Below the pieces are notes generated by a model. That model had not been told where the DNA came from. It worked only from the letters and a program-made list of their open reading frames with translations, and did no database searches. Both the position numbers and the translations under genes were made by a program. Of a stretch of 64,000 nucleotides of DNA, positions 1 to 11,336 are shown piece by piece; within the stretch, counting starts at the first letter, position 1, and the number at the start of each line of letters is the position of its first letter. The DNA is from Tritrichomonas musculus (lineage: Eukaryota > Parabasalia > Tritrichomonadida > Tritrichomonadidae): NCBI GenBank assembly GCA_039105265.1, contig JAPFFF010000002.1:8556001-8620000 (forward strand), read 5' to 3'.

Positions 1-102
1 TAAAAGTGAATTTATATGTGAATACATTTTCCGTATTATTTAGATTAAATGCTAAAAAGTATAAACATATTTGAGAATACATATTCCAACGTGTATTATA
101 AT

Positions 103-189
103 TTAATAAAAGCTGGATAATTCAATCAGGCCAAATGCATGAGCAGCTTGATATGCATTCATACCAGTCTTAAGCAAGGTTGTTCATTA
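103..189 (-). pseudogene. Ankyrin-like C-terminal stub
   Basis: A minus-strand frame of about 28 codons ends in TAA at 103-105. It reads like the last ankyrin helix pair (GMNAYQAAHAFGLIEL, following the G-x-T/N-A-x-x-x-A-x-x-x-G pattern). An in-frame stop lies directly upstream and no start codon is near, so this is a relic or the 3' tail of a decayed gene. Ankyrin proteins are a very large family in trichomonads. The call rests on pattern alone and could be chance. Confidence 0.3.
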
Positions 190-1985
190 AAGAACATAAA
201 ATTAGAAGCCAAAAAATAAATAAACGTAAGGCCACGACGATTAAAATATACTCAAAAATGAAAAAGAACATGAAAATATTTTTTTTAATAAAATATATGT
301 TCAATATGAATTTATATTATTGAAAATTTTAGTATCATGATTTATATTATGATTGGTTAACAGATATGTTAAATGTTTGTTAACCAAAAATCTAAACGTG
401 CGAAAAATAATATAGAAATTTAAAAGTGCTGCAAATTTTACAGAGATGCACATAAAAAAATGAAACATATTCCGTTGTATTTATTGCTATATGAAGTACT
501 TATAATGAGTTTTTCTCATAAAAATTAAAAAAAAAGTAATAATAATTATTGATTAATAAAATATATTTTTATGAAAACTAGTGTATAATCATAATTTCAT
601 TACATGTGAAATATTCTTGCTTTTTGACTTTGTAATCCTTATAGATATTTCTGTGGATGAAAAGGTGATCATAAAGAGTATTTGCGTCATAACTTGCTAC
701 AGCTCATATATATTGCAGCACTTTTTATATCAATAGAATAATTACTAATAGTATATTCTTATCTTTACTATAAAACATATTTATATGCTTTTCATTAGAT
801 TAATCTGATATCATTAACTATATTGAAGTTAATAATTTCAAGCTTTTGCTTTTAGAATCTTTTGTAAATTTTATATATTGCTTATAAAACATCAAATTAT
901 TTAGATAAACTTGAAAAATAAGGCTCTCCATTACAATCTGTTTCTCATTCAAATGTTAATCGTCATAGTTAAATTATACTATATAACCGTTTTTCAGGAA
1001 TGAAAAAATGTTTTTAATAGAGAACTTTATTTTCATTTTAAATTTGCATATTATTTGACTTTATATTAATTTGAAGTGATTTAATAAAAGTGATGCATAA
1101 AATTATCATGAACCTCTCAATTTTGAATAGAGGTAAATATTTTGAAATGTTTACAAGATACATTTAGTATAATTAAAGATAGGCTGGTTAATAAAATTTG
1201 TGTAAGCTCTGAGAATTTTCACAAATTTTGAATTATCTTAACAAATTTGAGAGTTAAACTTTTTTAGAGGAATCTTCTGAAATATTGAAACTTTTTTAGA
1301 GGAATCTTTTTATTTTGTGAAAGGAGATCTAATATATTCAAAATTCTAATAATAAATAATTACAAGCACTTGATAATTTATTAAATTGTTATTATATTAT
1401 TAAATGAAAATAAATGTATATTTAATTATTGAATTTATCAATAATCTAGCAAGATATAAATATTTGATATTTTTTCTTTCAATTCAATTTTGAGAAACAA
1501 AATTTGTATTAACTCATAGAAATACCCATCCTACCCTTAAACAAACAACTTTTGAAAATTTTTTAAAGAACTAAAAATGAAATATAAATATATTTTTGTA
1601 TATATGCTTATTAATAATATAAATAAATTATTTAAAATATTTATTAAATATAGTTAATATATTTATTATTATTATATGGAAATAAAAATTAAATACTGTA
1701 ATATTAATAATATAAAATTGTTATTCATTATTTCTATGTTTGCATCAAAAATTTTATCTTTTTGGAACTCTATTGAAATTTATTAACAAAAAAAAAAAAA
1801 AACGATGTGAAGTAAAAACATATTAAAAAGTTCCATCGAGCAATATATTTATTCACTTATTTTGCGCTCAAAAAAATATAAATCAGGATATATTTTTTGA
1901 TATTTAAACAAAATGTTTAATAAATTAACTTATTAATATACAATCTTAGGCAGAAATCTTTTTTGACGTTCAATATTGAGTATGA
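190..1985. other. AT-rich intergenic DNA
   Basis: I see no gene here. The only structure noticed is a short direct repeat of about 20 bp (AACTTTTTTAGAGGAATCTT) at about 1257 and 1289. Confidence 0.6.
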
Positions 1986-2588
1986 TTAGCATCCACAACC
2001 TTCTTTCTTTTGTTCCTTTTTGGGCTCAATTTTAGTAACGCCTTCTTCTCGTGTTTCTGGATTTTTAGTTTCCCTTTTGAGGATAGTCTTACCTAGATAA
2101 GCAAAAATCTCGCTAACATTTGTGCCATCCTTGGCTGATGTTTCAAAGTATGGTATTTTATACTCATCAGCATATTTAGATGCTTCTTCTTTGGTAACTG
2201 CACGTGGAAGATCACACTTGTTTCCAACAAGAGCAACATCAACGTCGCTGGTTGCTGATTCCTTAATGGAATCAATCCAAAACCTTGTTAAAACAAATGT
2301 ATCTTTTCGTGAAACGTCAAAAACAACAAGAATTCCCTTTGCTCCGCGATAATAAGTTTTTGTAATAGTACGAAACTTTTCTTGTCCTGCTGTATCAAAA
2401 ATTTGAAGTTTTAAACTTGTTCCATCAATATCTATAACTTTTGTTTTATAGTCTACGCCAATGGTTCCCATTGTGCAATCTTTAAATTTATTTTCGGTAA
2501 ATTGCAGAAGTAAAGAACTCTTTCCAACTGCACTTTCTCCTATGAGGAGAATTTTTGCTGTAAATAAGTTTGATTCAGACGATGACAT
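1986..2588 (-). CDS. Rab-family small GTPase
   Basis: A complete 200-aa Ras-superfamily GTPase of the Rab type, which cycles between GTP and GDP forms on membranes to direct vesicle traffic. The G1 P-loop is GESAVGKS (residues 17-24). G3 is DTAGQE (65-70), G4 is NKCD (123-126) and G5 is ETSAK (149-153). The effector region carries TIGVDYKTK (42-50), a Rab1/8/18-like switch I. The C-terminus is lysine-rich and ends CGC, the double-cysteine signal for geranylgeranylation. Length is normal for a Rab. ATG at 2588 starts just before the G domain. No clear Inr was found immediately upstream. Trichomonads have large Rab families, so the subfamily is left open. Confidence 0.95.
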   Translation of the reverse strand: MSSSESNLFTAKILLIGESAVGKSSLLLQFTENKFKDCTMGTIGVDYKTKVIDIDGTSLKLQIFDTAGQEKFRTITKTYYRGAKGILVVFDVSRKDTFVLTRFWIDSIKESATSDVDVALVGNKCDLPRAVTKEEASKYADEYKIPYFETSAKDGTNVSEIFAYLGKTILKRETKNPETREEGVTKIEPKKEQKKEGCGC

Positions 2589-5500
2589 TTGTGGTTACTT
2601 AGAGAATTAACTTGAATTCAAAAATATTAGTTTAAACTTTTTAATAAAATTATTAGATCAAACTTTTTCATTAGATACAGAAAAATTCAAACAATATTTA
2701 AAAAAAATTGATAGTAAGATGAAATTATTCAAAATCATTTCAAGCAAAATGGTTACAAAAAAATGCTTTTTTATTTTTAAAAAATATATTTAATTTTTTT
2801 AATATTTTTTGATTAAAAATTTTTTAATTGATCCTTATAATAATTGACATAAAAGTGCCAGAACGGTAGAAACGTATTTTTTTCTAAATTATGTAGATAA
2901 TCCAAAAGAAATGGTATTTGTAATAAATTAAAAATAATAGTTTCATTCTTAATATGCATAAAATTGTAAATTTTCAATTGTTTTCAAAAGGAGCACGGGT
3001 AACCGTTTTTCGTACGTTAAGAAGCCTTAAAAAAACATTTATATCTTATTATAAAAACAAGAAAAAACAATATTTTTTAAATATATTGATTATTTATATT
3101 AGATAATATAATCCATAATGATACATTACATAATTATTTCAAATGTGATGAATAAAAGTCCTAATGATGTTTTTTTTTGATCATCCAAAGGACTTGTAAA
3201 TTAATAGTTTTGATATTTTATTTTAGTGCTAAAAGATAAAATGATATTATATCTTTTAAATAAAATTTATAGTAGACTTATAAATTTCCAAATCACATTT
3301 TTTATTTTTGAAATCCTGGGGAATATTCTTTTCTGTTGAGTGTTTATTTACATTGATATTTTATTTTGTACCACGATTGGTGTTAATAATTCTATTATAT
3401 TATAATTAATGTTTTGTTGATACGGAATTTTTATTACAAAATATAATTTTTTTAATATATATTTATTTATTAAAGCATATTAAATATAGTATTTTCATTT
3501 TGGAGTTGAAAAGATAATAATTTCATGAATATTTATGTTTATTAAAAATCAAAGTTTTCGGCAAAATAATAACAAATAATTGTTATGTATAATCATACCA
3601 AGCAAATATAATTATTTATCTGCAGAAAAAATCAATTAATTATGATATTTATGTATTTTAATGATGCTTGGAGGTTCTATGATATTTTATTATTATATTT
3701 TAATAATAAAATAGACTATTATCTTTAATATAATGAAATTTCATTTCCAAAATAACTAAATACATAAGTAAATTCAGAATAAAAAATGAAAAAAATAAAA
3801 AAAATTGAGTACTGAAAATAAATTATCGTTCAATTTGTCAACTTTTTGAATTATTTTTATACTTTGATATTTTTCTTTCATTTGTCGATAAATCGATTTA
3901 TTTCTGTGTATTTACACCACTTCTATCAAACATGTAAAAACGTTTAGAATTAAAATTCGTACGTTAGTTCTGAAAAGTTAAACTTTTTGATAACTTAGAT
4001 TTTTAAAACATGAATAATGTTTTTCCCCTACGATAGATTTTTTTTTGGTCTATATAAAACTTGCTTAAAAACCAATATACTATATAATATTTCAATATGA
4101 AGTCGAAACGACGATTTTCAATAACCGCCAAAGTCGTGCTCCTTTTGTTTTCAATTTAATATAATCGTAGTTAATCAAAAAAAATGGTTACTACTAAATT
4201 GTATAAAATAAAAAAATAAAAACAGAAATATTTTTTCACCTTCCAAATTTATCACATATATAATATGCTTTATTTTAATTTTTTTGGCTAAATTAATGAT
4301 TTGATTTTATTCAAATTAAATGGAGAAAAATCTAAAAATTTTATAAAATATTTATATACAATTATTTCAATTCTATTTCAAATTAAATCAAATTTTAAAT
4401 CCATATATCCGAAATTTGTCAACTTTTTGATAGCATATTTTTACATTCGAATTTTTTTTATCATTCTATCATATAATATACAGGCATTTGTTTTTTATTA
4501 TTTAAAATTTTCTTCACAAATAAATAAAAAACAACTTTTTAAGAGATTATGTTTTCAAAATAAAAATTTTAAACATCCATTTGACGATTTAGAGAGACAA
4601 AAGATTTTTTTAGGAGCAATACGACCATTGCATTTTTTAACGATATATACAAATTCGATATTTGCCAGCTCAACAATAATTTCCACTACCATATTGTAAT
4701 TTTCATTGAATTAGATTATCTCTCAGATTATTCCATTGTACCATATTTTTGGTGCAAATCTTAGCAGTGTTATCTCAGTCTTCCATTTTTCTATTGCCCT
4801 CTATCAATACATATATTTCACGACTCCTTCTACTAGATTATTAATTCAAGTGATATATAAGTATAATAAAATAATTAATATATATATATATAGATTGATG
4901 TAGAAACATTTATATTTTTTTGAGATAGGAAGATATCAATTTTTATATTCAATTTTTTCCATACTATAATTTTATTTTTTATGAATAGTTAATTTAATTA
5001 TGAAATATACAAGCAAAATATGAACAAATGGGATATTCTATATGTACAATTGACAAAATATTGTATTATTGAGATATCTCTATTTTTATTTTTCTGAATA
5101 AAAATCGTTTTATAATTGAGAGGCTATATAATTTTTTTTATCTAAAAATTGATGATATATAAATATATATATAATTTTGTTTTATTAATTATTATAGTAT
5201 ATATATATTGATAACTTATTAATACTTTTATGTTAAAAAATATTTATTTTCTAGAGATACACTTGTTTATATTTTTTTTATAAATTTTTAACTTTTTCAG
5301 TTATTATATTTTTTATATTGAAATAATAAACATTTTTTATCCTAGTAGTATTTTTATTAAAACATTATTTTATTTTATATATATAATATATAATATATTT
5401 TATATATATAATATATAATATATTTTATATACTATTTAAATTTTATATTTAAGTTTTACATTATATATTAAATAGATAAATTAACAAAAAAAAAAATGAA

Positions 5501-7233
5501 AAATTCAATTAAACGATGATTTTTAATTGAATTTCTCAAAAAAATATGTTGCTTTGTATTGTGATTATTTTTTGGTTTTCAATATATTAAATATTAAAGT
5601 TATTTTTATAATATAGTACATAATAATTTTACTTTATAAAAAATATTTTTAATAATATTTTTAAGAAGATGAGGAGATTTATATTTTTCAATAATCACTT
5701 CACTATTAACTTCACTTCACCGAAAATAATCATCTCACGTCACTAAAAAATAATAACAACGGTACTGCAATTAAATAACCTGGAAATTCCTAAAAAAAAT
5801 ATATAACAGTTAATTTTATATAATATAAAATCAAATTCTTTAATGAAATTTGGAAGTAAATTTTCAATTTTATAAAGTCGGTTTCAAATGCTTGGGACAA
5901 CATTCAATTTTTTTCAATGTTTCTCAGAAAAAAAATCATTCAGCTTGGGACAAATTGACCTAAAAGATTTATAAATTTGACCTTATCGTTCAACTTATAA
6001 AAAGTAATTCAAAAACAGATTATTTTTTAGTATGTTATTATATGATATATAAATATAAAGAGAGAATAATATTTTTAAAAAATTTCCGACTGATCTTTAG
6101 ATATTTTAATTTTTAATAATTCATTGAAAAGCAATAATAATCTTGACCATATTTTTGACCTAGAAGATAAAAATTAATTTTATTACACTTTTTCTCATTT
6201 TTCATAATTCATTATTATATTTATTTTATAATTTTTTTAAGAATTCCATACTTTTACTAGTTTATTTCATAAAAAAATAATTTGAGAAGCATTTATTTTT
6301 CTCTCAATTTTTTAAAAATAATTTATTCTATAATAAAAGTGTAATAAAATAATATAATTTATTTATATCTTTAACAAAACATAAATATTAGTTTATTAAT
6401 TGAATAATTATATAATATTAATATTGCTTATTATTAATTACAATCATTTTAAGAGTATTATTGGAATTTTTAATATATATATATATTTATAAGATTGAAT
6501 AATAAATATAATTGTTATTCAATTTTTTCATTTAAATAAATAAAAATATTGAATAAATTATTTTAACAGAAAAATACTCTCAAATTATAAAAATTGATCT
6601 ATATCTATAAATATCTAATATTTTGATAAATTAATTGAATAATCAAATTAATAATATATATATAAATATATTAAAATATATTAAAATCTTTAATTTGGAG
6701 ATGATTGTTTAGGAATTTAAAATGCAATTTTATAATGCAAAATTGACTGGAAGAAATTTCCTAAAAAGTTGAAGATAAAATCATATTACAATAACTAACC
6801 AAATGAATAAATACCAAAAACCGGTGAATAATGTTTGATGTCAAAAAACTGAAATTATCAAATAATTCAATTCAGAGACCAATAATCATTTAAATAGAAT
6901 GATTCAAGGTATTTATAACGAGTATATGAATAATAATATAATTTATCGTATTAAATCTTACAAATCTTAAAAATTCAAAGATAAAATCAGTAATGATTAA
7001 TATTATTTCAAACATTAAAAAAATCATATTTGACTACAATTTTACATTTAACAAAACAGAATAATCCTATAAATTATGATTATATAATTTTTTGGAAATT
7101 TTGTTAAATATTTTTTGGTAAAAAGGTGATTGCAAGTAAAAAGTTACGTTAAAATCACTTCACTGAACGACCTCTCCAAAAACCGTACGTTGAAAAGACC
7201 TATTCTATTGGTTAAAGGTTATAGATTATAATA
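2589..7233. other. Long AT-rich intergenic region
   Basis: About 4.6 kb without a gene I can support. It holds an inverted-repeat element (2985-4147) and AT microsatellites, for example a 25-bp TA-rich unit repeated at about 5375-5430. A 132-codon frame at 4301-4699 begins with TTG, has simple Phe/Ile/Lys/Asn composition and resembles nothing I know, so it is not called. Confidence 0.55.
2985..4147. mobile_element. Putative inverted-repeat element, non-coding
   Basis: The two ends carry a 13-bp perfect inverted repeat: CAAAAGGAGCACG at 2985-2997 and its complement at 4135-4147. The right ~170 bp (3974-4147) has a diverged relative at 28302-28476. The two share CCCTACGATA, AAGTCGAAA, ATAACCG and a CTCCTTTT end, which supports a dispersed element. 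I see no clear target duplication and no transposase. Confidence 0.35.
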
Positions 7234-7914
7234 ATGGCAGGGACACCAAACCAAATGCCCTTGATAATGAAAGCAATCGTTAAACATGACTTAGAAGCTT
7301 TTACTAATCTTTATAAAGGAAAAGAAGATTTATTATTATCGTATACTATTAATTCAAGCTATTATTCCATCGTAAGTTTGATTTGTCATTTAGATTCCCA
7401 TAAAGTATTTAAAAATATATTAATTCAAATTCTTAATGTTGCTATTTCAAATAATATTTCAATTGAATCCCCAAGTGGTGATGATATTTATCAAGAAGGA
7501 GTTTGTCATTGGATTTGTACCTATCGAGATATAGATGTTGCCAAATTAATGTTAAATACTCCAAATGTCCTTATAAATAGACTTGACAAAACTTACAAAA
7601 CTGGGCCAACTCTACTTTCTGAAGTAAGAGATCGATCTTTAGTTGTGGAGTTGATCAAATTATTAATTGAAAAAGGATTTGATATTAATACACAAAAAAA
7701 TGAAGACGTTCCCACTCTACTAGAAAGTTTTATTTCATCAATTAGTATTAATTACGATGCCGTTGAATTTCTTATTAATCAAGGAGCTCGCACCGATGCA
7801 AAACATTCTAAAAGAATTAATACTGCTGGTGAGCATTTCACATTAATTGAAGTTGTAAATCAGGGGAAAAATGAGAAACTCAAACAGATTTTCCAAGTAG
7901 GTTTGAATGAATAA
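7234..7914 (+). CDS. Degenerate ankyrin-repeat protein
   Basis: A 226-aa protein starting at ATG 7234 and ending TAA. It reads as weak ankyrin repeats: alternating helices with features such as DIDVAKLMLNTPNVLINRLD, VVELIKLLIEKGFDINTQ and AVEFLINQGARTDAKH, which match the L-L-x-x-G-A/F-D-I-N ankyrin consensus. The last repeat is followed by a short tail. There is no signal peptide or membrane segment, so a cytosolic protein-interaction role is likely. Trichomonads have hundreds of ankyrin proteins and most have no known partner. No Inr was found close upstream. Family call is fairly sure; function unknown. Confidence 0.75.
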   Translation: MAGTPNQMPLIMKAIVKHDLEAFTNLYKGKEDLLLSYTINSSYYSIVSLICHLDSHKVFKNILIQILNVAISNNISIESPSGDDIYQEGVCHWICTYRDIDVAKLMLNTPNVLINRLDKTYKTGPTLLSEVRDRSLVVELIKLLIEKGFDINTQKNEDVPTLLESFISSISINYDAVEFLINQGARTDAKHSKRINTAGEHFTLIEVVNQGKNEKLKQIFQVGLNE

Positions 7915-7974
7915 AAAAATTAATTTTTTATTTTATTATCCTGAATATATTATGTTATAATTATGAACATTTAA

Positions 7975-8280
7975 TTAAGCATGCTATTTTGAGAATCGTT
8001 ATCAAAAACGTCACTTTTTTACATCCGATACTCGATTATCAGTTTAAAAATCTGATATCGAGATTATCGATTATCAAGATATCAGATATGAAATGTGATA
8101 TAAAAATAATTGTAAACTTGATATCAATTACCGAGATCTCAAACAGATTTATCTTTTTATATAATTGGTGGTTGTGATTTTAAAATATTTAAAAATAAAT
8201 AATATAATGTATTGATGTTTATTTAAAGATTAAAATATAAAAATACATTCTTTTTTATTAATTATTTGAGATTAAATTAC
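7975..8280 (+). mobile_element. Copy of the TAGACTTGTTATT MITE family (partial)
   Basis: About 300 bp closely matches the body of the complete element at 24680-25156: TTTTGAGAATCG, then the ATCGATTATCAAGATATCAG block and the ATCTCAAACAGATTTATC block. The left terminus is degraded and the right part is missing after about 8280. Confidence 0.7.
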
Positions 8281-8543
8281 TAGGGATTGTGTACTCTGTA
8301 CTTTTTTAAATGTGTACTCCCAAAAATGTACTTTCCAAGTTTTCGATGTGTACTCCGAAAATTAGTTGTGGAAATTTATCCTTTTGCAGGGATGTGAAAA
8401 GGGCCGCCTGTGCAAGCTCGTGCAGAATGTCACTTTTTAGCCCGGGCAAAATTTACGGGCAGAAGATTTGCCCGAACTTTCTTTTTTTTAAGTCACATTT
8501 CATTTGCACGGCTGAAAAGTGACATTGTGTCTTTGCTCTTAGA
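8281..8543. other. GC-richer insert with hairpin
   Basis: This ~260-bp stretch is clearly richer in G+C than its surroundings and separates two MITE copies. It contains three TGTGTACTC motifs and a 17-bp inverted repeat (8426-8442 against 8510-8526, one mismatch) enclosing GGGCAAA/TTTGCCC motifs. Function unknown; it may be a fragment of another repeat. Confidence 0.4.
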
Positions 8544-8800
8544 TAGACTTGTTATTTTGAGAATCGATATCAAAAACGTCACTTTTTTGCATCTGATACT
8601 CGATTATCAGTTTAAAAATCTGATATCGAGATTATCGATTATCAAGATATCAGAAATGAAATATGATATAAAAATCATTGTAAACTTGATATCAATTACC
8701 GAGATCTCGAGATCTCAAACAGATTTATCTTTTTTTATTATTGGTATTTGTGATTTTATAATATTTAAAAATATATAATATAATGTATTGAGTTAAATTA
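8544..8800 (+). mobile_element. Copy of the TAGACTTGTTATT MITE family (internally deleted)
   Basis: Begins with the intact terminus TAGACTTGTTATT at 8544 and follows the family to about 8790. It then jumps to the TTAAATTA motif seen near 8275, so about 70 bp are deleted relative to the neighbouring copy. The right terminus is absent. Confidence 0.7.
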
Positions 8801-8818
8801 GGCTGACATCTCGTTATG

Positions 8819-9228
8819 ACTGGTCATTTTGGTTTTTTTGAAAAAACGGTCTATTATCAAAAAGTTGAACATTTAAATGATGGATATTGCAATTTTTTTG
8901 ATACTGGTCATTCTCGTTTTGCATATAAAAAAGAAGATATTAGAAAAAACGATCTCCTATCAAAAAGTCAAGAATTTAAATCTTATCTTTTTTCAAAAAG
9001 TTGAACATTGAAAAAGTTTTTTTTTATTTGCTGTAATGTGATATAAAAAATCGATTCAATTATTGATTGTATTCGAGAATTATTGACCTTCTAACCGTCA
9101 AGAAAATTAAAAAATTTTTTGTTCAAGTTTCATTTCAGAAAAATTATAATTGGACATTTTCGATTACTGGTCATTAAAATTAAATAAAAAGAGATTTAAC
9201 TGGTCATTTTGATCTCAAAATGACCAGT
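8819..9228. mobile_element. Small element with ACTGGTCATTTTG ends
   Basis: ACTGGTCATTTTG occurs at 8819 and its complement at the right end. The right end is itself a 30-bp palindrome (9199-9228) with 14-bp arms. Two more ACTGGTCATT copies lie inside (about 8904 and 9165). No target duplication is clear. This could be a decayed foldback MITE. Confidence 0.4.
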
Positions 9229-9574
9229 ATTTAAAGAGGTGCGGACAGGGTGAAGTGATTTAGATTCGCACCAAAATTTGCATATATTAATTATTTTTTA
9301 TGAGCATTATAATGATATAATTTTTTTTTATTTTCGTCCACGGGGCCGACTTGTGGTGATATATGTTTTTTTTTTCTGAGATAGAAAAATATAAACCACT
9401 GAAAAAAATATAAAAATATGTAAACTATAGAAATTATGTAATTGATAGAAAAATCTATTATTTAGAAGAAAAAAAGTAATAAAAACATGATAAAAATCAT
9501 TTTTATACTATTTAAAAAAATATTTCTCGTTTGTTATTATTTAATTATTAATGTATGATATAGTTTCCACTTAA

Positions 9575-10528
9575 ATTGGCCCAAAAAAAAATTGAGAAAA
9601 TAGAGGTGAGGCTGCGAAAATTTTTGGTATTTTTTAATAATATTAATACATATTATTTTATTCCAGAATTAAATGCTATTTATGATAATTTCACTAATAT
9701 TTTTTTCAGATTTTTAGCTATAAATCTATTTTTAAAATTGAATAGCATCTATCTTATTATAATTTCAATTTTATCTTAATAAAAAAATTCTATTTACTCA
9801 AAATAATAAATAATTTAATTATCAATATTTAATATATAGATGTGAATATAATATTAAAATCTTCGACTAAGAATTATAAATCAAATAATGATTTTTTATG
9901 ATTTAACTAACTATAATCATATTATAAGCATGATTTTTTTGGTAAATTATTGATAAATATTAAAATAAATACTTATTGTGATGTTGATACCAAAATAAAA
10001 ACAAATGAAATTATTTAGATATTTGTGAAGTTTACATCATTAACGTATATAGAATTATATTCAATATTAAACCTCAATCCTAGCTAAAATTGTAAAAAAT
10101 TTTTAAAAAATATTTTGATATGTTTGCCAGCACCAGATAAGTTAAGAGATAAACTATAGTCATCCCTTTGGTCTTTAATATAGAAGAAAATTTCTCTTTA
10201 AATTGAAAAATATTTTTTTGAATTTTGACCAAAAACGCATTCATTGAATAGCTTTCTTATTAAAAAATAGAGATCATCTATATACAAATGCAATTTAATG
10301 GTTGAAAAGAAAAAATAATGACGAATATATGAATTATGACATTTTGAAATATCAATACAATTTCAATTTATTTTGATTAAATCTGAAAAAAAGTATATGA
10401 TATGAAAAGGTAACAGCACCATAATACTATATTTTTAATTTATTTTTAATTTTGTTGATTATTATTCCTAAAAAAGTTCATTTAAAATTTCGCAGTCTCA
10501 CCTCTGAGAAAATGAAAATGGGCCAAAT
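9575..10528. mobile_element. TTAA-flanked element with ~50-bp terminal inverted repeats
   Basis: Left end ATTGGCCCA..GAGAAAATAGAGGTGAGGCTGCGAAA is matched in inverse at the right end (ATTTGGCCCA..TTTTCTCAGAGGTGAGACTGCGAAA). TTAA sits on both outer sides (9571-9574, 10529-10532). TTAA target sites are typical of piggyBac and some Kolobok transposons. About 950 bp and non-coding, so probably non-autonomous. Confidence 0.55.
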
Positions 10529-10532
10529 TTAA

Positions 10533-11336
10533 TAAAAAAAAGTATTTTAAAATTATATTATTAATATATAATTGTTATATATTTTATTTATATCATATGA
10601 TTATTATAATATAATAAAATAATAAATTACATATTAAGATATGAATTTAAATGCAACTACTCTCAATTATTATTTACTATATTCTCAATTTTATTCTCGA
10701 AGATTTTTTTATTCAAAATTTATGAAAAAATAATTAATGAAAAAAAACTTTCTACATTTGATTTAAATTTTAATTAAACTTCAAAATATATAAAGAAAAT
10801 TATTTATTTCATTTCTCTCAAATTAACATTTTATGAGAAACGCTTTGAAATTATAATTGTTCAATATTTAGAATATACAGTTATATAAAGTTTATTAATT
10901 GTTTATATTTATTTTAAATATTTTTATAGTATATATAATATTATTAAAAGTTATATAATCTATGATATACATATAAATATAAGAAGATATTTGCTCTTTC
11001 AAATTTTGAGTATTTTCAGACCAAATATAGACGTAAATAACGATTTTCTGTCCAAAAAAAGTGATAAAAATAACGTATTTTTTAGAAAAAGTGAAGGTAG
11101 GGACAGTGCAAATTCCTAAGTCTACCCTTTTTTAAATATCTTCAATTTTTATATATATATTATGCTCAATATCATTAAATGCATATATTCATTTATAACT
11201 GTTCACAATCCTTAATTCAATGAGAAAAGATACAAAAAATTTATAAAAAAGACGTTAAGTCACTTAACATGAAAACCTAATCAAAAATATCTCTAAAAAT
11301 TTTTGACTTTGTGAACCATAAAGTTTTTAAGACTGT
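10533..11336. other. AT-rich intergenic DNA
   Basis: No gene, RNA or clear repeat seen upstream of the 541-aa gene. Confidence 0.6.

Noticed and set aside
4301-4699. 132-codon frame
   Set aside because: Starts with TTG, is Phe/Ile/Lys/Asn-rich, and shows no family or initiator; likely chance in AT-rich DNA.
8310-8778. Overlapping short frames across the MITE copies
   Set aside because: They run through repeat boundaries and recur only because the repeat recurs.
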